Shown here: in pieces, positions 17,596 through 26,110 of the stretch
Layout: the number at the start of each line of letters is the position of its first letter
Numbering within the stretch: position 1 is the first letter of the stretch
NCBI RefSeq assembly: GCF_013266755.1
Contig: NZ_JABRWJ010000008.1
Location: 124,001 to 188,000 of the forward strand
DNA length: 64,000 nt
Reading direction: 5' to 3'
Origin: Pseudaquabacterium terrae
GTDB lineage: Bacteria; Pseudomonadota; Gammaproteobacteria; Burkholderiales; Burkholderiaceae_C
Made by a program: the position numbers and the translations under genes
The notes under the pieces: generated by a model
Database searches by the model: none
Told to the model about the DNA's origin: nothing
What the model saw: only the letters and a program-made list of their open reading frames with translations

Positions 17596-18789
17596 TCAGA
17601 CGTGAGACGTCAGGCGCGCGGTCGCGGCCAGCAACTGCTCGATGTCCTGCTGATCGTTCAAGGTCGACAGCGACACCCGCACGATGCTGTCCAGGCCGCG
17701 CGCGCGCACGTCGAGCGGCGTGTAGCGCACGCCGTTCGCGCCGACACGAATGCCTTGCTCTGCGAGGCTGGCCTTGACCTGCATCGCATCGATCCCGTCG
17801 ACGGTGAACGAGACCAGGCCGGATTGCGTGCCGCTGCCGAGGTCGCACAGCTGCACACCGGGTACCCGCCGCAGCGCTTCGCGCAGCTGCGACGCGAGCG
17901 ACTGGATGCGCGCTGCGATGCGCTCGACGCCGATCGCCAGCGCCAGCTCGATCGATCGTTCGAGCCCGAGCCACAGCGCCACCGGTTGCTCGCTGGTCTC
18001 GAAGCGCCGTGCGTCGTCGCGCAGCGGCGAGCCGTCGGGCGACCACGGCGCCGACAGCACGTCGACCCACGGCGGATCGAGCCGTTCGAGCAAGCCGCGC
18101 CGCACGTACAGCAGCGCCGTGCCGCGCGGCCCCCGCAGGTGCTTGCGGCACGCGCTCTTGAGGATGTCGCATTGCAGCGCCTCGACGTCGATCGGCAGCT
18201 GGCCGAGCGCCTGGCCCGCATCGATGAAATAGGGCACGCCGGCAGCACGCGTGATGCGGCCGATCGCCGCGGCATCGTTGATCAGGCCGCCATTGGCCGG
18301 CAGCCAGGTCAGCGAGACGAGCTTCACGCGCTCGTCGATCAGCGCGGTGAGCGCCTGCGCATCGACGCTGCCGTCGTCGCGGCAGGGAATCGCTTCGACG
18401 CGCGCACCAGCGCGCTGCGCGGCACGTTCGTAGGTCGCCAGGTTGCCGCCCCATTCCTGCCGCCCGACGAGGATGCGGTCACCCGGGCGCAGCGGCGGCA
18501 GCGCAGCGAACGCCGCGCCGAAGGCCGCCGAGCCGCTGCCGGCCAGCGCGATCTCGTCGGGGCGGGCGTTCAACAGCCGCGCCGCGCCGTCGCGCAGCGC
18601 CTGCAGCCGCGGCGCGACCGCGGCCTCGGCGTCCATCGCGCCGCAGCGCGCCTCGAGCCGCAGGTGATCGCTGATCGCCGTGTGCGCGGCCTGCGGCATC
18701 AGCGACGCGCCGGCATGGTTCAGGTGCACGGCGTCGCTCAAGCCGGGCGTCGCCGCGCGCAGCGTCTGCAGCTCGGCTGATCCGATCAT
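17596..18789 (-). CDS. Class V aminotransferase (PLP-dependent)
   Basis: This is a 397-aa PLP enzyme of the class V (NifS/CsdA/isopenicillin N epimerase-like) group. VHLNHAGASLMP near the N-terminus is the substrate/PLP loop. YFIDAGQALGQLPIDVEAL supplies the conserved Asp, and the PLP-binding lysine is expected in SACRKHLRGPRG. The exact reaction is uncertain. Its start overlaps the ridA stop by 4 nt (ATGA), so the two are translationally coupled. A RidA partner fits, because PLP enzymes release reactive enamines/imines that RidA hydrolyses. Confidence 0.88.
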   Translation of the reverse strand: MIGSAELQTLRAATPGLSDAVHLNHAGASLMPQAAHTAISDHLRLEARCGAMDAEAAVAPRLQALRDGAARLLNARPDEIALAGSGSAAFGAAFAALPPLRPGDRILVGRQEWGGNLATYERAAQRAGARVEAIPCRDDGSVDAQALTALIDERVKLVSLTWLPANGGLINDAAAIGRITRAAGVPYFIDAGQALGQLPIDVEALQCDILKSACRKHLRGPRGTALLYVRRGLLERLDPPWVDVLSAPWSPDGSPLRDDARRFETSEQPVALWLGLERSIELALAIGVERIAARIQSLASQLREALRRVPGVQLCDLGSGTQSGLVSFTVDGIDAMQVKASLAEQGIRVGANGVRYTPLDVRARGLDSIVRVSLSTLNDQQDIEQLLAATARLTSHV

Positions 18790-19268
18790 GGCCGCGTACT
18801 TTCGCTGGCAGGACGCAAACGCAGCAGCGCGTCGACCTCGACCGCCGCACCGGCCGGCAGGCTGGCGACGCCGATCGCCGTGCGCACATGGCGGCCGCGC
18901 TCGCCGAGCGCCGCGACGAGCAGGTCCGACGCGCCGTCGGCGACGCGGCTGTGGGCGTCGAAGCCGGGGGCCGCGGCGATGAAGACGCCCAGGCGCAGAA
19001 CATGCTCGATGCGCTCGCTGGCGCCGTCCAGCGCCGCATCGATCGCCGCCAGCAGATGCAGCGCGGCCTGCTGCGCCTCGTCGCGCGTCGCTTCGACCGA
19101 CAGTCCGGCGCCGACCGGTCCGGCCTTGGCCGCGCCGACGCGCCCGATCTGCCCGGCCGTCAGCAGCAGCTCGCCGCCCTGCAGGCTGGTGAGGAAGTTG
19201 GCCACCGGCGGTTCAACGGCGGGCAGCGTGTGGCCGAGCTCGGCCAGGCGACGGGACAGTGCGCTCAT
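18786..19268 (-). CDS. RidA/YjgF family enamine/imine deaminase
   Basis: This 160-aa member of the YjgF/YER057c/UK114 family resembles the longer YoaB/XRE-free RidA type. Visible motifs are LTAGQIGRVG near the N-terminal third, AALHLLAAIDAAL, and VRTAIGVASLPAGAAVEVDAL, where the conserved Arg sits in the ligand pocket. It probably hydrolyses reactive imines made by the co-encoded aminotransferase. It overlaps both neighbours by 4 nt (ATGA), so all three genes form one leftward operon. Confidence 0.87.
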   Translation of the reverse strand: MSALSRRLAELGHTLPAVEPPVANFLTSLQGGELLLTAGQIGRVGAAKAGPVGAGLSVEATRDEAQQAALHLLAAIDAALDGASERIEHVLRLGVFIAAAPGFDAHSRVADGASDLLVAALGERGRHVRTAIGVASLPAGAAVEVDALLRLRPASESTRP

Positions 19269-20271
19269 GGGGATCCTTTCGGGTCAGGGAAACAGATTCG
19301 ATCCAGCGCCGGCGCGACCACCAGCAGCAGCTTGCCGTGCGTGCCGCGCCCGGCCAGCGCGCGATGCGCATCGGCGGCGCCGGCCAGCGGGAACTGGCGA
19401 TCGATGCGCAGCTGCACCGTGCCGGCGGCGAGCGCGTCGAACACCAGCGCGGCGCGCTGGCGCAGCGTGTCGGAGTCCGCCACGTAGTGCGGCAGCCGTG
19501 GCCGCGACAGCGTCAGGCTTTTCTGCATCAGCGCCAGCACCTCCGCGGTGCCGGCTGGCCGCTCGCGGCGCCGAACAACACCAGGTGGCCGCGCGGCGCC
19601 AGCGCCGCCAGGCTGCCCTCGAAGGTCGCGGCGCCGACCGAATCGAACACCCCCTTGACACCGCGGCCCTCGGTGCGCAGCAGCAGCTCGGCGCACCAGT
19701 CGGCGCCAGCGTCGTAGCGCAGCGGCTCGACGCCGATGCCACGCAACCAGGCCGCCTTCTGGTCCGACGAGACGGTGCCGAACGCACGATGGCCACGGGC
19801 CTTCAGCCACTGCACCAGCCAGCCGCCGACACCGCCCGCCGCGGCATGCACCAGCACCGCATCGCCAGGCGCGAGGCGGGCGACATCGTGCAGCAGCATC
19901 AGCGCGGTCAAGCCGTGTTCGAGCGCGGCGGCCGCGTCGCGCAAGCTGATGGCGTCCGGCACGCGCACCAGGTGCTCGGCGGGCACGGCGAGCTGCTCGG
20001 CGTAGCTGCCCTGCACGCCGGTGGTGAAGGCGACGCGGTCGCCGCGTTGCCAGCCGCTGCCGGCCGGCGCGGCCGCGATGCGGCCGCTGCCTTCGAGCCC
20101 GGGCTGCAGCGGCAGCATCACGCCGGGATAGCGGCCCTCGCACTGGTACAGGTCGACGAAGTTGACGCCGGCGTAGGCGATGTCGACGAGCAGCGCGCCT
20201 TCAGGCGGCGGCAGCTCGTTGAGCTCCAGCTGCTCCGGTCCGCCGAAGCGGTGAACGACGATGGCTTTCAT
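19265..20271 (-). pseudogene. Zinc-independent quinone oxidoreductase, frameshifted
   Basis: This NADPH:quinone reductase-type MDR protein is first in the leftward operon. The ATG at 20271 begins MKAIVVHRFGGPEQLEL, and the NADP-binding stretch AVLVHAAAGGVGGWLVQWLK is intact. The frame breaks near 19,550 after FGAASGQPAP. The family C-terminus resumes one frame away (AEVLALMQKSLTLSRPRLPH to HGKLLLVV). Together they give about 335 aa, close to the usual 325. One missing base in a GC-rich run explains it. It may be true inactivation or a sequence error. The uninterrupted frame stops at 19528. Confidence 0.8.
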
Positions 20272-20372
20272 GCGGTGGGGGACCTCGCTTGCACAATGCG
20301 GCGCGATCATCCCGGCCGCCGGCGGCGCTGAACAGCGAGGCCTTGGCACATTGACCTTGAGGATTTCGCACC

Positions 20373-21304
20373 ATGCGCGACCGCTTGCCGCCGCTGTTCT
20401 CGCTGCAGGCCTTCGAAGCCGCGGCGCGGCTGGGCAACTTCTCGCGCGCTGCGGCCGAGCTGAAGCTGACGCCCGGCGCGGTCAGCCGGCAGATCCGCCA
20501 GCTCGAGGACTGGTGCGCGCTGACGCTGTTCGAGCGCCGCGGCCCGCAGGTGCGCCTGACGCGCGATGGGCAGGAGCTGCTGGGGCGCCTGGGCGCGCCA
20601 CTCACCGCGCTGCATGAAGCGGTCTACCCGAGCGCCGACGCCGCCGCGCAGACGCTGCAGATCGAGACACTGGCGTCGACCGCGAAGGCCTGGCTGCTGC
20701 CGCGCTTGCCGGACTTCGTCGCGCGCCATCCGCAGGTCGCGCTGATCGTGCAGACCGACTACGCGCTGATCCGCCCGCCGCCGCGCGTGCCGATGGTCGC
20801 GCTGCGCCATGGCGCGCAGCCGGCGGGCGACGAGTTGGCGAGCGAGCGGCTGTTCGAGGACCGCCTGCTGGCGGTCGCCGCCCGGGCCGGCTGCAGGCCC
20901 TCGACGCGGATCTCCGGCGCTGGCCGGCACGCACCTGGCTGCAGCACATCAGCCTGGACGGCCGCGCGTGGTTCGACGCCGCCGGGCTGCCCACGGACTT
21001 CGAGGCCGCCGGCCCGGCCTTCAACGACGCCGACGTCGCGCTCGATGCCGCGCAGCACGGCCTCGGCGTCGCGCTGACGCGGCTGTCGCTGGCCTGGCCG
21101 CGGCTGCAGTCAGGCCAGCTCGTGATGGCCAGCCCGGTGGTCTGCCGCGCGCCGCGCGACAACTGGCTGATCCTGCGCGAGGACAGCGCCGCGCTGCCCG
21201 CGGTGCGGCACTTCGTGCAGTGGATCCGCGGCCAGGCGGCGGACTGGCGCGCGCAGATGGATCAGTTCGACGCCGATGCGTTACCGTCGCGCCCATCGTC
21301 GTAG
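20373..21304 (+). pseudogene. LysR-family transcriptional regulator, frameshifted
   Basis: This gene is divergent from the quinone oxidoreductase with a 101-bp gap, the usual LysR layout for a regulator of the neighbouring operon. The helix-turn-helix is complete (FSLQAFEAAARLGNFSRAAA, then LTPGAVSRQIRQLE). The effector domain runs to about residue 169 (FEDRLLAVAA), then the frame breaks near 20,880 within GCCGCCCGGGCC. It resumes as RLQALDADLRRWPARTWLQH and continues to the stop at 21304, giving a family-like total of about 310 aa. A single lost C would explain it. Read as it stands, the product ends at 21077. Confidence 0.8.
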
Positions 21305-21323
21305 CGTGGGAAAGGGAGTGCGC

Positions 21324-21743
21324 ATGTCGGATTCGAACTCGGACCGCAAAGGCCTGCTGAAGAACATCGTCGACGGCGCCAAGAGCGTCACCGGGCTGGC
21401 GAGCAGCTCGCTGTCGGGTGCGGCCGATGCCGTCGCGCGCACGCTGCCCGATGCGCGTTCGATCAAGCAGGGCGTCGGCCGCGCGTTGATCGTCGGCGGG
21501 CGCACGCTCATCGATCCGAAGGTCGTGGTCGGTGAGTTCGCGGTGCAGATGGGCGAGCGGCTGGCGGCAGCGGCGCCCGACGACGACTGGCTCGCCCTGG
21601 CGGCGGTCGACGATGGCTTCGCGGTGCTCGCCCGCGGCCCGGAGTCCGACGTGCGCACGGCCATCGAGGGCGCGCGGGCCGAGGGCGCCTCGGTGTTGTT
21701 GTGCCGCGTCGTCGCGGCACACGCCGGCGCTTCGGGTCGTTGA
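21324..21743 (+). CDS. Hypothetical protein
   Basis: This is a 139-aa soluble protein that I do not recognise. It has no signal peptide and no membrane segment. The N-terminus MSDSNSDRKGLLKNIVDGAK is polar and helical. A central part (VGRALIVGGRTLIDPKVVVG) precedes an Ala-rich alpha/beta end (DDDWLALAAVDDGFAVLARG). The ATG at 21324 is preferred because GGGAG lies just upstream. It starts 19 nt past the lysR frame. Confidence 0.7.
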   Translation: MSDSNSDRKGLLKNIVDGAKSVTGLASSSLSGAADAVARTLPDARSIKQGVGRALIVGGRTLIDPKVVVGEFAVQMGERLAAAAPDDDWLALAAVDDGFAVLARGPESDVRTAIEGARAEGASVLLCRVVAAHAGASGR

Positions 21744-21805
21744 CCCCGGATTTCAGGACGCCGCGGCGCTAACGAACGACATACGCGGCCAGCGCGTCGA
21801 CTGCG

Positions 21806-23821
21806 TCACGCCGGCTGGGCCCGCGGGCTGGCGGCGGTCTCGCGCGTCTTGTCGGCCGCCGTGTCGGGCCGCACGGCTTCGCGCTGCCCGAGCGTGAACT
21901 CGAACACCGCGCCCACGCCGGGCGCGCCGCTGGCGCTGATCGTGCCGCCGTGGCGCTGCACGATGCGCTGCACGATCGTCAGGCCGATGCCGTTGCCGTG
22001 GAAGTCGTCGTTGCGGTGCAGCCGCTGGAAGGGCTGGAACAGGCGCCCCACCAGCTCGGGCTCGAAGCCGGCGCCGTTGTCCTCGATGCGCAGCAGCAGC
22101 TGGCCTTCGGCATCGCGCTGGCCGCTGAAGGCGATGCGCGGCCGCGGCACGCGGCGCGTGAACTTCGCGGCATTGCCGAGCAGGTTCTGCAGCACGATGC
22201 GCAGCTGCTGCGGCGAGGCCCAGACGACGAGCGCGGGCTCGATCTGCCAGTCGACCGGCGCCGCGCGTTCGAGCACCGGCAGCTGCGCGATGACCTCCAG
22301 CGCCAGTGCGCTCAGGTCGACCGCCTGGCGCTCGATCGCCGCGCTCGACGAGCGCGCCAGCTCGAGCAGCGCTTCGAGCGTCGCCAGCATCTCCTGCGCG
22401 GCGCGCGACTGCAGGTCGAGCAATTCGCCTTCGCCCGCATCGAGCCGCGCGCCCAGGCGCTGGCGCAGCAGCTCGGCCAGGCCCTGCACATGTCCGATCG
22501 GCGTGCGCAGCTCGTGCGCCAGCTGGCGCGCGAAGGCATCGAGGTCGCGGTTGGCGAGCTCGAGCTCGCGCGTGCGCGCAGTCACCGCCAGCTGCAGCTC
22601 GCGGTTGTGGCGCTGCAGCATCTGCTCGGTCACCTTGCGCAGCGTGATGTCGCGGCCGACGCCGTGGTAGCCGACGAACTCGCCGCTGTCGTCGAAGCGC
22701 GGCGCGCCGGCCAGCGAGAGCCAGATCGTGCGGCCGTCGTCGCGCTGCACCGGGAACTCCAGCGCGCGGAAGGGCTGGCGCATGTCGAGCTCGTCGCGGT
22801 GCAGCGCCCATTGCTCGACCGCCAGCGCATCGGGATAGGCTTCCCAGCGCGTCTTGCCGACATTGCGCAGCACCAGGTTGCCGAAGCGCCGCAGCATGTC
22901 GGCCGATGGCTGCGGGAAGCGGTGCTGGTCGTCGGTGATCCAGTACCAGTCGGCCGACAGCCCGGCCATCACCGCATAGCGCTGCTCGCTGGCCTGCAGC
23001 CGGCGGAAGGCTTCCTTGTTCGAGGTGATGTCGCGCGCCACGCCTTCGTAACCGCCGAACAGGCCGTCGCTGCGAAAGCGCGGCCGGCCCGAGAGGGCGA
23101 TCCAGCCGCGTTCGCGCGCGCCGAGGCCGCTGATCGCGATCTCGACGTCGCGGAATTTCTCCTGCCGTTCGAGCAGGTCGTGGAAGCTCGCCCAGCCCAT
23201 CGCCGGCGGCTGCAGAAAGGCCAGCTCGTCGTGGCGCCGGCCGAGCAGGTCGCCCAAAGCGCGGCCGGCGGGCTTGGCGATCGGCGCATCGGCCGAGAGG
23301 TTCGACAGCTTGAAGCGCTGGTCGATCTCCCAGTACCAGTCGGTCGACATCTCGACGCGCGCGCGCCAGCGCCGCTCGCTCTCGCTGATCACCCCTTCGA
23401 CCTGCTCCGCCAGATCGCCGAAGGCCGACGGCACCGCGCGGCGCGGTTCACGCAGGCCGGCAACGGCCGTTTCCCATTGGCCGCGCCGCAATTCCTTGGC
23501 GGTCTGGCGCAGCGTGTGCGCGGCGAAGCGTTGCGCGCGCCACAACACGCCGGCCAGCGCGCCGAGCAGCAGCAGGCTCACTGCGCCGGCGATCAGACCC
23601 CGCTGCAGCGCGGCGGCCGGCGCACCGGCGAAGGCCGGCGCCAGCCACCACAGCGCCGCCGCGGCGGCCAGCGCCGCGCCGACGCCCAGACAAGCCGCAC
23701 CGAGCCGCAGCGCGGACGTCGATGACGCCGTGTCTGCGCGCAACGGAGAGGCGCTGTCGGACCAGGGCAAGGTTTCGCCGCCCGGGTCCGCAGGCAAAGC
23801 CTGGCGTCCGCGTGTCTTCAA
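21806..23821 (-). CDS. Membrane PAS/PAS sensor histidine kinase
   Basis: This is a 671-aa two-component sensor. Two hydrophobic segments lie at about 40-60 and 76-94. Two PAS domains follow (about 150-265 and 275-395), both with the DWYW(E/I)xD signature. The H-box LDAFARQLAHELRTPIGHVQ places the phospho-accepting His at about 436. The ATPase domain keeps the N-box (NLLGNAAKF), G1 (DNGAGF), F (LFQPFQRLH) and G2 (GNGIGL). No receiver domain or partner regulator is adjacent, so it is an orphan. Its signal is unknown. Confidence 0.92.
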   Translation of the reverse strand: MKTRGRQALPADPGGETLPWSDSASPLRADTASSTSALRLGAACLGVGAALAAAAALWWLAPAFAGAPAAALQRGLIAGAVSLLLLGALAGVLWRAQRFAAHTLRQTAKELRRGQWETAVAGLREPRRAVPSAFGDLAEQVEGVISESERRWRARVEMSTDWYWEIDQRFKLSNLSADAPIAKPAGRALGDLLGRRHDELAFLQPPAMGWASFHDLLERQEKFRDVEIAISGLGARERGWIALSGRPRFRSDGLFGGYEGVARDITSNKEAFRRLQASEQRYAVMAGLSADWYWITDDQHRFPQPSADMLRRFGNLVLRNVGKTRWEAYPDALAVEQWALHRDELDMRQPFRALEFPVQRDDGRTIWLSLAGAPRFDDSGEFVGYHGVGRDITLRKVTEQMLQRHNRELQLAVTARTRELELANRDLDAFARQLAHELRTPIGHVQGLAELLRQRLGARLDAGEGELLDLQSRAAQEMLATLEALLELARSSSAAIERQAVDLSALALEVIAQLPVLERAAPVDWQIEPALVVWASPQQLRIVLQNLLGNAAKFTRRVPRPRIAFSGQRDAEGQLLLRIEDNGAGFEPELVGRLFQPFQRLHRNDDFHGNGIGLTIVQRIVQRHGGTISASGAPGVGAVFEFTLGQREAVRPDTAADKTRETAASPRAQPA

Positions 23822-23939
23822 TGCTGTGATCCCCAGAACGACCTGTCATCGCGCGGCTGCTGCGTTGGCCGCCGCTGCGTGTCGAAATGTACGTGCTCCC
23901 GCCCCAGCTGTCGATTTCGCCCCGCCTCGTTCGTCGTGG

Positions 23940-24010
23940 GAGCAGGCCCCCAGGCGGCGGCAAATGCCCGCCGCCGCCCCCAAGGGGGTGAGTCACTCGG
24001 GAGCGGCCCG
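23940..24010. repeat. Dispersed GC-rich intergenic repeat, relic copy
   Basis: A GGCGGCGG/CCGCCGCC stem (23953-23975) is followed by CCCCCAAGGGGG (23977-23988) and then GGGAGCGGCCCGTCG. The last two blocks match the repeat at 38533-38607. It lies in the 253-base gap between the divergent kinase and DUF1428 genes. Confidence 0.5.
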
Positions 24011-24074
24011 TCGTTGACTCAGCAGGCACCCCATGTGCCGCATCGTCCACCCCCAATGCCCAAGGAGGCTTTCC

Positions 24075-24428
24075 ATGAGTTATATCGATGGATTCGTCGT
24101 CGCCGTGCCGACCGACAAGCGCGAGATCTACAAGACCCACGCGGCCAAGGCGGCGGATGTATTCAAGGAGAACGGCGCGCTGCGCGTCGTCGAGGCCTGG
24201 GGGGACGACGTGCCCGAGGGCAAGCTCACCTCGTTCCCGATGGCGGTCAAGCGCGAGGCGAACGAGACGGTGGTCTTCTCGTGGATCGAGTGGCCCAACA
24301 AGGCCGCGCGCGACCAGGGCATGGAAAAGGCCATGTCCGACCCGCGCCTATCGCCGGACAAGGCACCGATGCCCTTCGACGGCAAGCGCATGATCTACGG
24401 CGGTTTCGCGACGCTGCTGGACGTCTGA
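24075..24428 (+). CDS. DUF1428 family protein
   Basis: This small cytoplasmic 117-aa protein has the ferredoxin-like alpha/beta layout of the DUF1428 (YbaA-like) family. Motifs include MSYIDGFVVAVPT, the VVEAWGDDVPEGKLTSFPMA core, WIEWPNKAARDQG and KRMIYGGFATLL at the end. The start is set by AAGGAGG 6 nt before the ATG at 24075. The biochemical role is unknown. A large hairpin separates it from the next, convergent gene. Confidence 0.88.
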   Translation: MSYIDGFVVAVPTDKREIYKTHAAKAADVFKENGALRVVEAWGDDVPEGKLTSFPMAVKREANETVVFSWIEWPNKAARDQGMEKAMSDPRLSPDKAPMPFDGKRMIYGGFATLLDV

Positions 24429-24438
24429 TCGGCCAAGC

Positions 24439-24466
24439 GCAGCGCGCGCCCTCGGGCGCGCGCTGC
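24439..24466. terminator. Large hairpin between convergent genes
   Basis: GCAGCGCGCGCCC and GGGCGCGCGCTGC form a 13-bp inverted repeat separated by only TC, giving an effective 12-bp stem with a CTCG loop. It lies between the convergent DUF1428 and hypothetical genes, as expected for a bidirectional terminator, but neither strand has a T-tract. Confidence 0.45.
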
Positions 24467-24510
24467 ATCCGAAAACCGTGGCTCAGGCCACGGCCCGCGG
24501 TCGTCGGAAC

Positions 24511-24978
24511 TCAGGTCTTGGCCGACTTCTTGGCGGCGTCGCGGGCGGCCTTCTCGACGTCCTTCGCCTGCTTCTTGCAGTCGGATTGCGCGGCACCCTT
24601 GAGGTCCTCGCACTTCTCCTTGGCCACGTCGTACTCGGTCTCGGCCTTCACTTCGGCCAGCTTGACCGCGTGCTTCTGGTCGCCGGACTCACGGTACTTC
24701 AGGTCGGCCTTGGCCACCTTTTCCTTGGCCTTGGCTTCGGCCTGGCAAACGTCCTTGGCGTTGTCCTTCAGCGCGTCGCAGGCCTTCTTGTCGGTCTTGT
24801 AGGCTTCCTCGATGCGATCGTGCTCGGCCTTTGCCTGCTCCTTGGTGAGCTTCATGGTCGAGGGCGCGGTCGTGGTGGCCGAAGGCGAGGGCGCAGTGGG
24901 GGTCGTCGTGGTCTGCGCATAGCCGGACGACACGGCCAACAGTCCGGCCAGCAACAGCGAAAGCTTGGTGCACTTCAT
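24511..24978 (-). CDS. Secreted Lys/Ala-rich coiled-coil protein
   Basis: This is a 155-aa periplasmic or secreted protein with no recognised function. A signal peptide (KCTKLSLLLAGLLAVSSGYA) is followed by a Thr/Pro/Ser linker and a highly charged helical region (about 42-155) with four cysteines spaced through it (KACDA, VCQAE, KCEDL, DCKKQ). The ATG at 24978 is chosen because it starts the signal peptide. It is downstream of flgN in the same direction but 172 bp away, so co-transcription is uncertain. Confidence 0.75.
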   Translation of the reverse strand: MKCTKLSLLLAGLLAVSSGYAQTTTTPTAPSPSATTTAPSTMKLTKEQAKAEHDRIEEAYKTDKKACDALKDNAKDVCQAEAKAKEKVAKADLKYRESGDQKHAVKLAEVKAETEYDVAKEKCEDLKGAAQSDCKKQAKDVEKAARDAAKKSAKT

Positions 24979-25150
24979 GATGGGATCTCGGTAGGGATGA
25001 GGGGCGCCAGTGTCGGCAAGATGGCGTCGGCGTGGTGCCGGCGCATGCCGAGACTTGGCGTCGGCCGTCACCTACGTGAGCAACCCTTGTGTCGAAGTGC
25101 TGCGTGCGCTGCACGCTGGCCGTCGCCCGCGTGGGGCGATGCCCCGCCGC

Positions 25151-25564
25151 TCAGGCGACGACGGAGGTGCCGCCGCGCAGGCCGTCGGGCAGGCCGCGTG
25201 CGCCGTACAGGCCGGCGGCAGCCGCCTTGTGCGGATGGTCGGGCAGCAGCACGTCGATCGCACGATCGAGCGCCGCGGTGGCGCGGGCCAGCGCTTCGCG
25301 TTGCGAGGCGACCTGGCCGCTGACGCGCGCCAGGCGGCGGCGCATCGGCTCGGGCACGCCGCCGTGGCGTGCCGCGTGGGTGAAACGCTGCACCGCAGCG
25401 GCGAGCGCACGGTGCAGTTCGTTGGCCTTGAACTCGACCGCCGGCGCGTCGCGCTCGCGCAGGGCGTCGGCCAGGGCCGTCAGGCCAAGCTCGACCCGCG
25501 CGACTGCGGCTTCGAGATCGCTGGTCTGCTGGAGGGCGTGCTGCTCGGCGGGCGTGGTGATCAT
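25151..25564 (-). CDS. flgN: Flagellar export chaperone FlgN
   Basis: FlgN-type proteins are small helical chaperones that hold the hook-filament junction proteins FlgK and FlgL before export. The 137-aa product is Ala/Leu-rich and helical (LEAAVARVELGLTALADAL, HRALAAAVQRFTHAARHG). It lies 83 bp after flgM in the same direction. The identification rests on this position plus size and composition, since FlgN diverges quickly. Both clients, flgK and flgL, are encoded in this window. Confidence 0.75.
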   Translation of the reverse strand: MITTPAEQHALQQTSDLEAAVARVELGLTALADALRERDAPAVEFKANELHRALAAAVQRFTHAARHGGVPEPMRRRLARVSGQVASQREALARATAALDRAIDVLLPDHPHKAAAAGLYGARGLPDGLRGGTSVVA

Positions 25565-25647
25565 GCGGCGTTTGAACCTGAGGGTTGCTGGGGACGAGGC
25601 TGCAGCCGGGTCGGCCGGCGCTTCGGGGCCGGCGTGAATGCCGCTTG

Positions 25648-25935
25648 TCAGCCGCCGCTGCGCGGGCTCAGCAATTCGTGGGCGTTGGCGATCAGCTTGT
25701 CGGCGATGGCCTCGGCATTGACTTCGAACTTGCCGTCGCGGATCGCCTCGGCGATGCGGCGGACCTTTTCAGCGTCGAACACCGACTCGCCGCCGCCGGC
25801 GCCGAGCAGCGCGCCGGCCGACAGCTCGACCTTGGCGCTCGGCTCGGGCGAAGGCGCGCCGGACGTGCTGTTGGTCTTGCGTTCGGTGATCGCCGGGGAG
25901 ACGGCTGCTTTGTTTTCGAGGGAACCGATTTTCAT
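25648..25935 (-). CDS. flgM: Anti-sigma-28 factor FlgM
   Basis: FlgM binds FliA and blocks late gene expression until the hook is complete and FlgM is exported. The 95-aa product has a disordered Ser/Thr/Pro-rich N-terminal half and a C-terminal FliA-binding region (DAEKVRRIAEAIRDGKFEV, then ADKLIANAHELL). The ATG at 25935 follows GGAG; an upstream in-frame codon would add 68 unrelated residues. A FliA promoter lies about 55 nt upstream, so FlgM synthesis is likely under feedback by its own target. Confidence 0.92.
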   Translation of the reverse strand: MKIGSLENKAAVSPAITERKTNSTSGAPSPEPSAKVELSAGALLGAGGGESVFDAEKVRRIAEAIRDGKFEVNAEAIADKLIANAHELLSPRSGG

Positions 25936-25968
25936 GGTGGACTCCTGCGGGGCGGTCACCTGACATTG

Positions 25969-25987
25969 CCCCGAGACATGCTCGGGG
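25969..25987 (-). promoter_or_regulatory. Perfect hairpin in the flgM leader
   Basis: CCCCGAG-ACATG-CTCGGGG is a 7-bp perfect stem with a 5-nt loop. It lies directly downstream of the FliA -10 box, at the very start of the predicted flgM transcript and ahead of the ribosome binding site. It could stabilise the 5' end or act as an operator. Confidence 0.5.
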
Positions 25988-26014
25988 TATCGGCCCGCGA
26001 TAAGCCGGACTTTA
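25987..26014 (-). promoter_or_regulatory. Sigma-28 (FliA) promoter for flgM
   Basis: On the minus strand TAAAGTCC (from 26014) is followed after 12 nt by GCCGATAC (25994-25987). This is close to the consensus TAAAGTTT-N11-GCCGATAA. It lies in the 175-base gap between the flgA stop and flgM. Confidence 0.75.
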
Positions 26015-26110
26015 GGGCTTTCGCACATCTTTTCGCTGGATCCCCCGATCCAGGGGGTCGAGCAGCGCGGCCGGCCGCAGCCGCGATTGTCCTCTGGGCG
26101 GGGATCTTGT

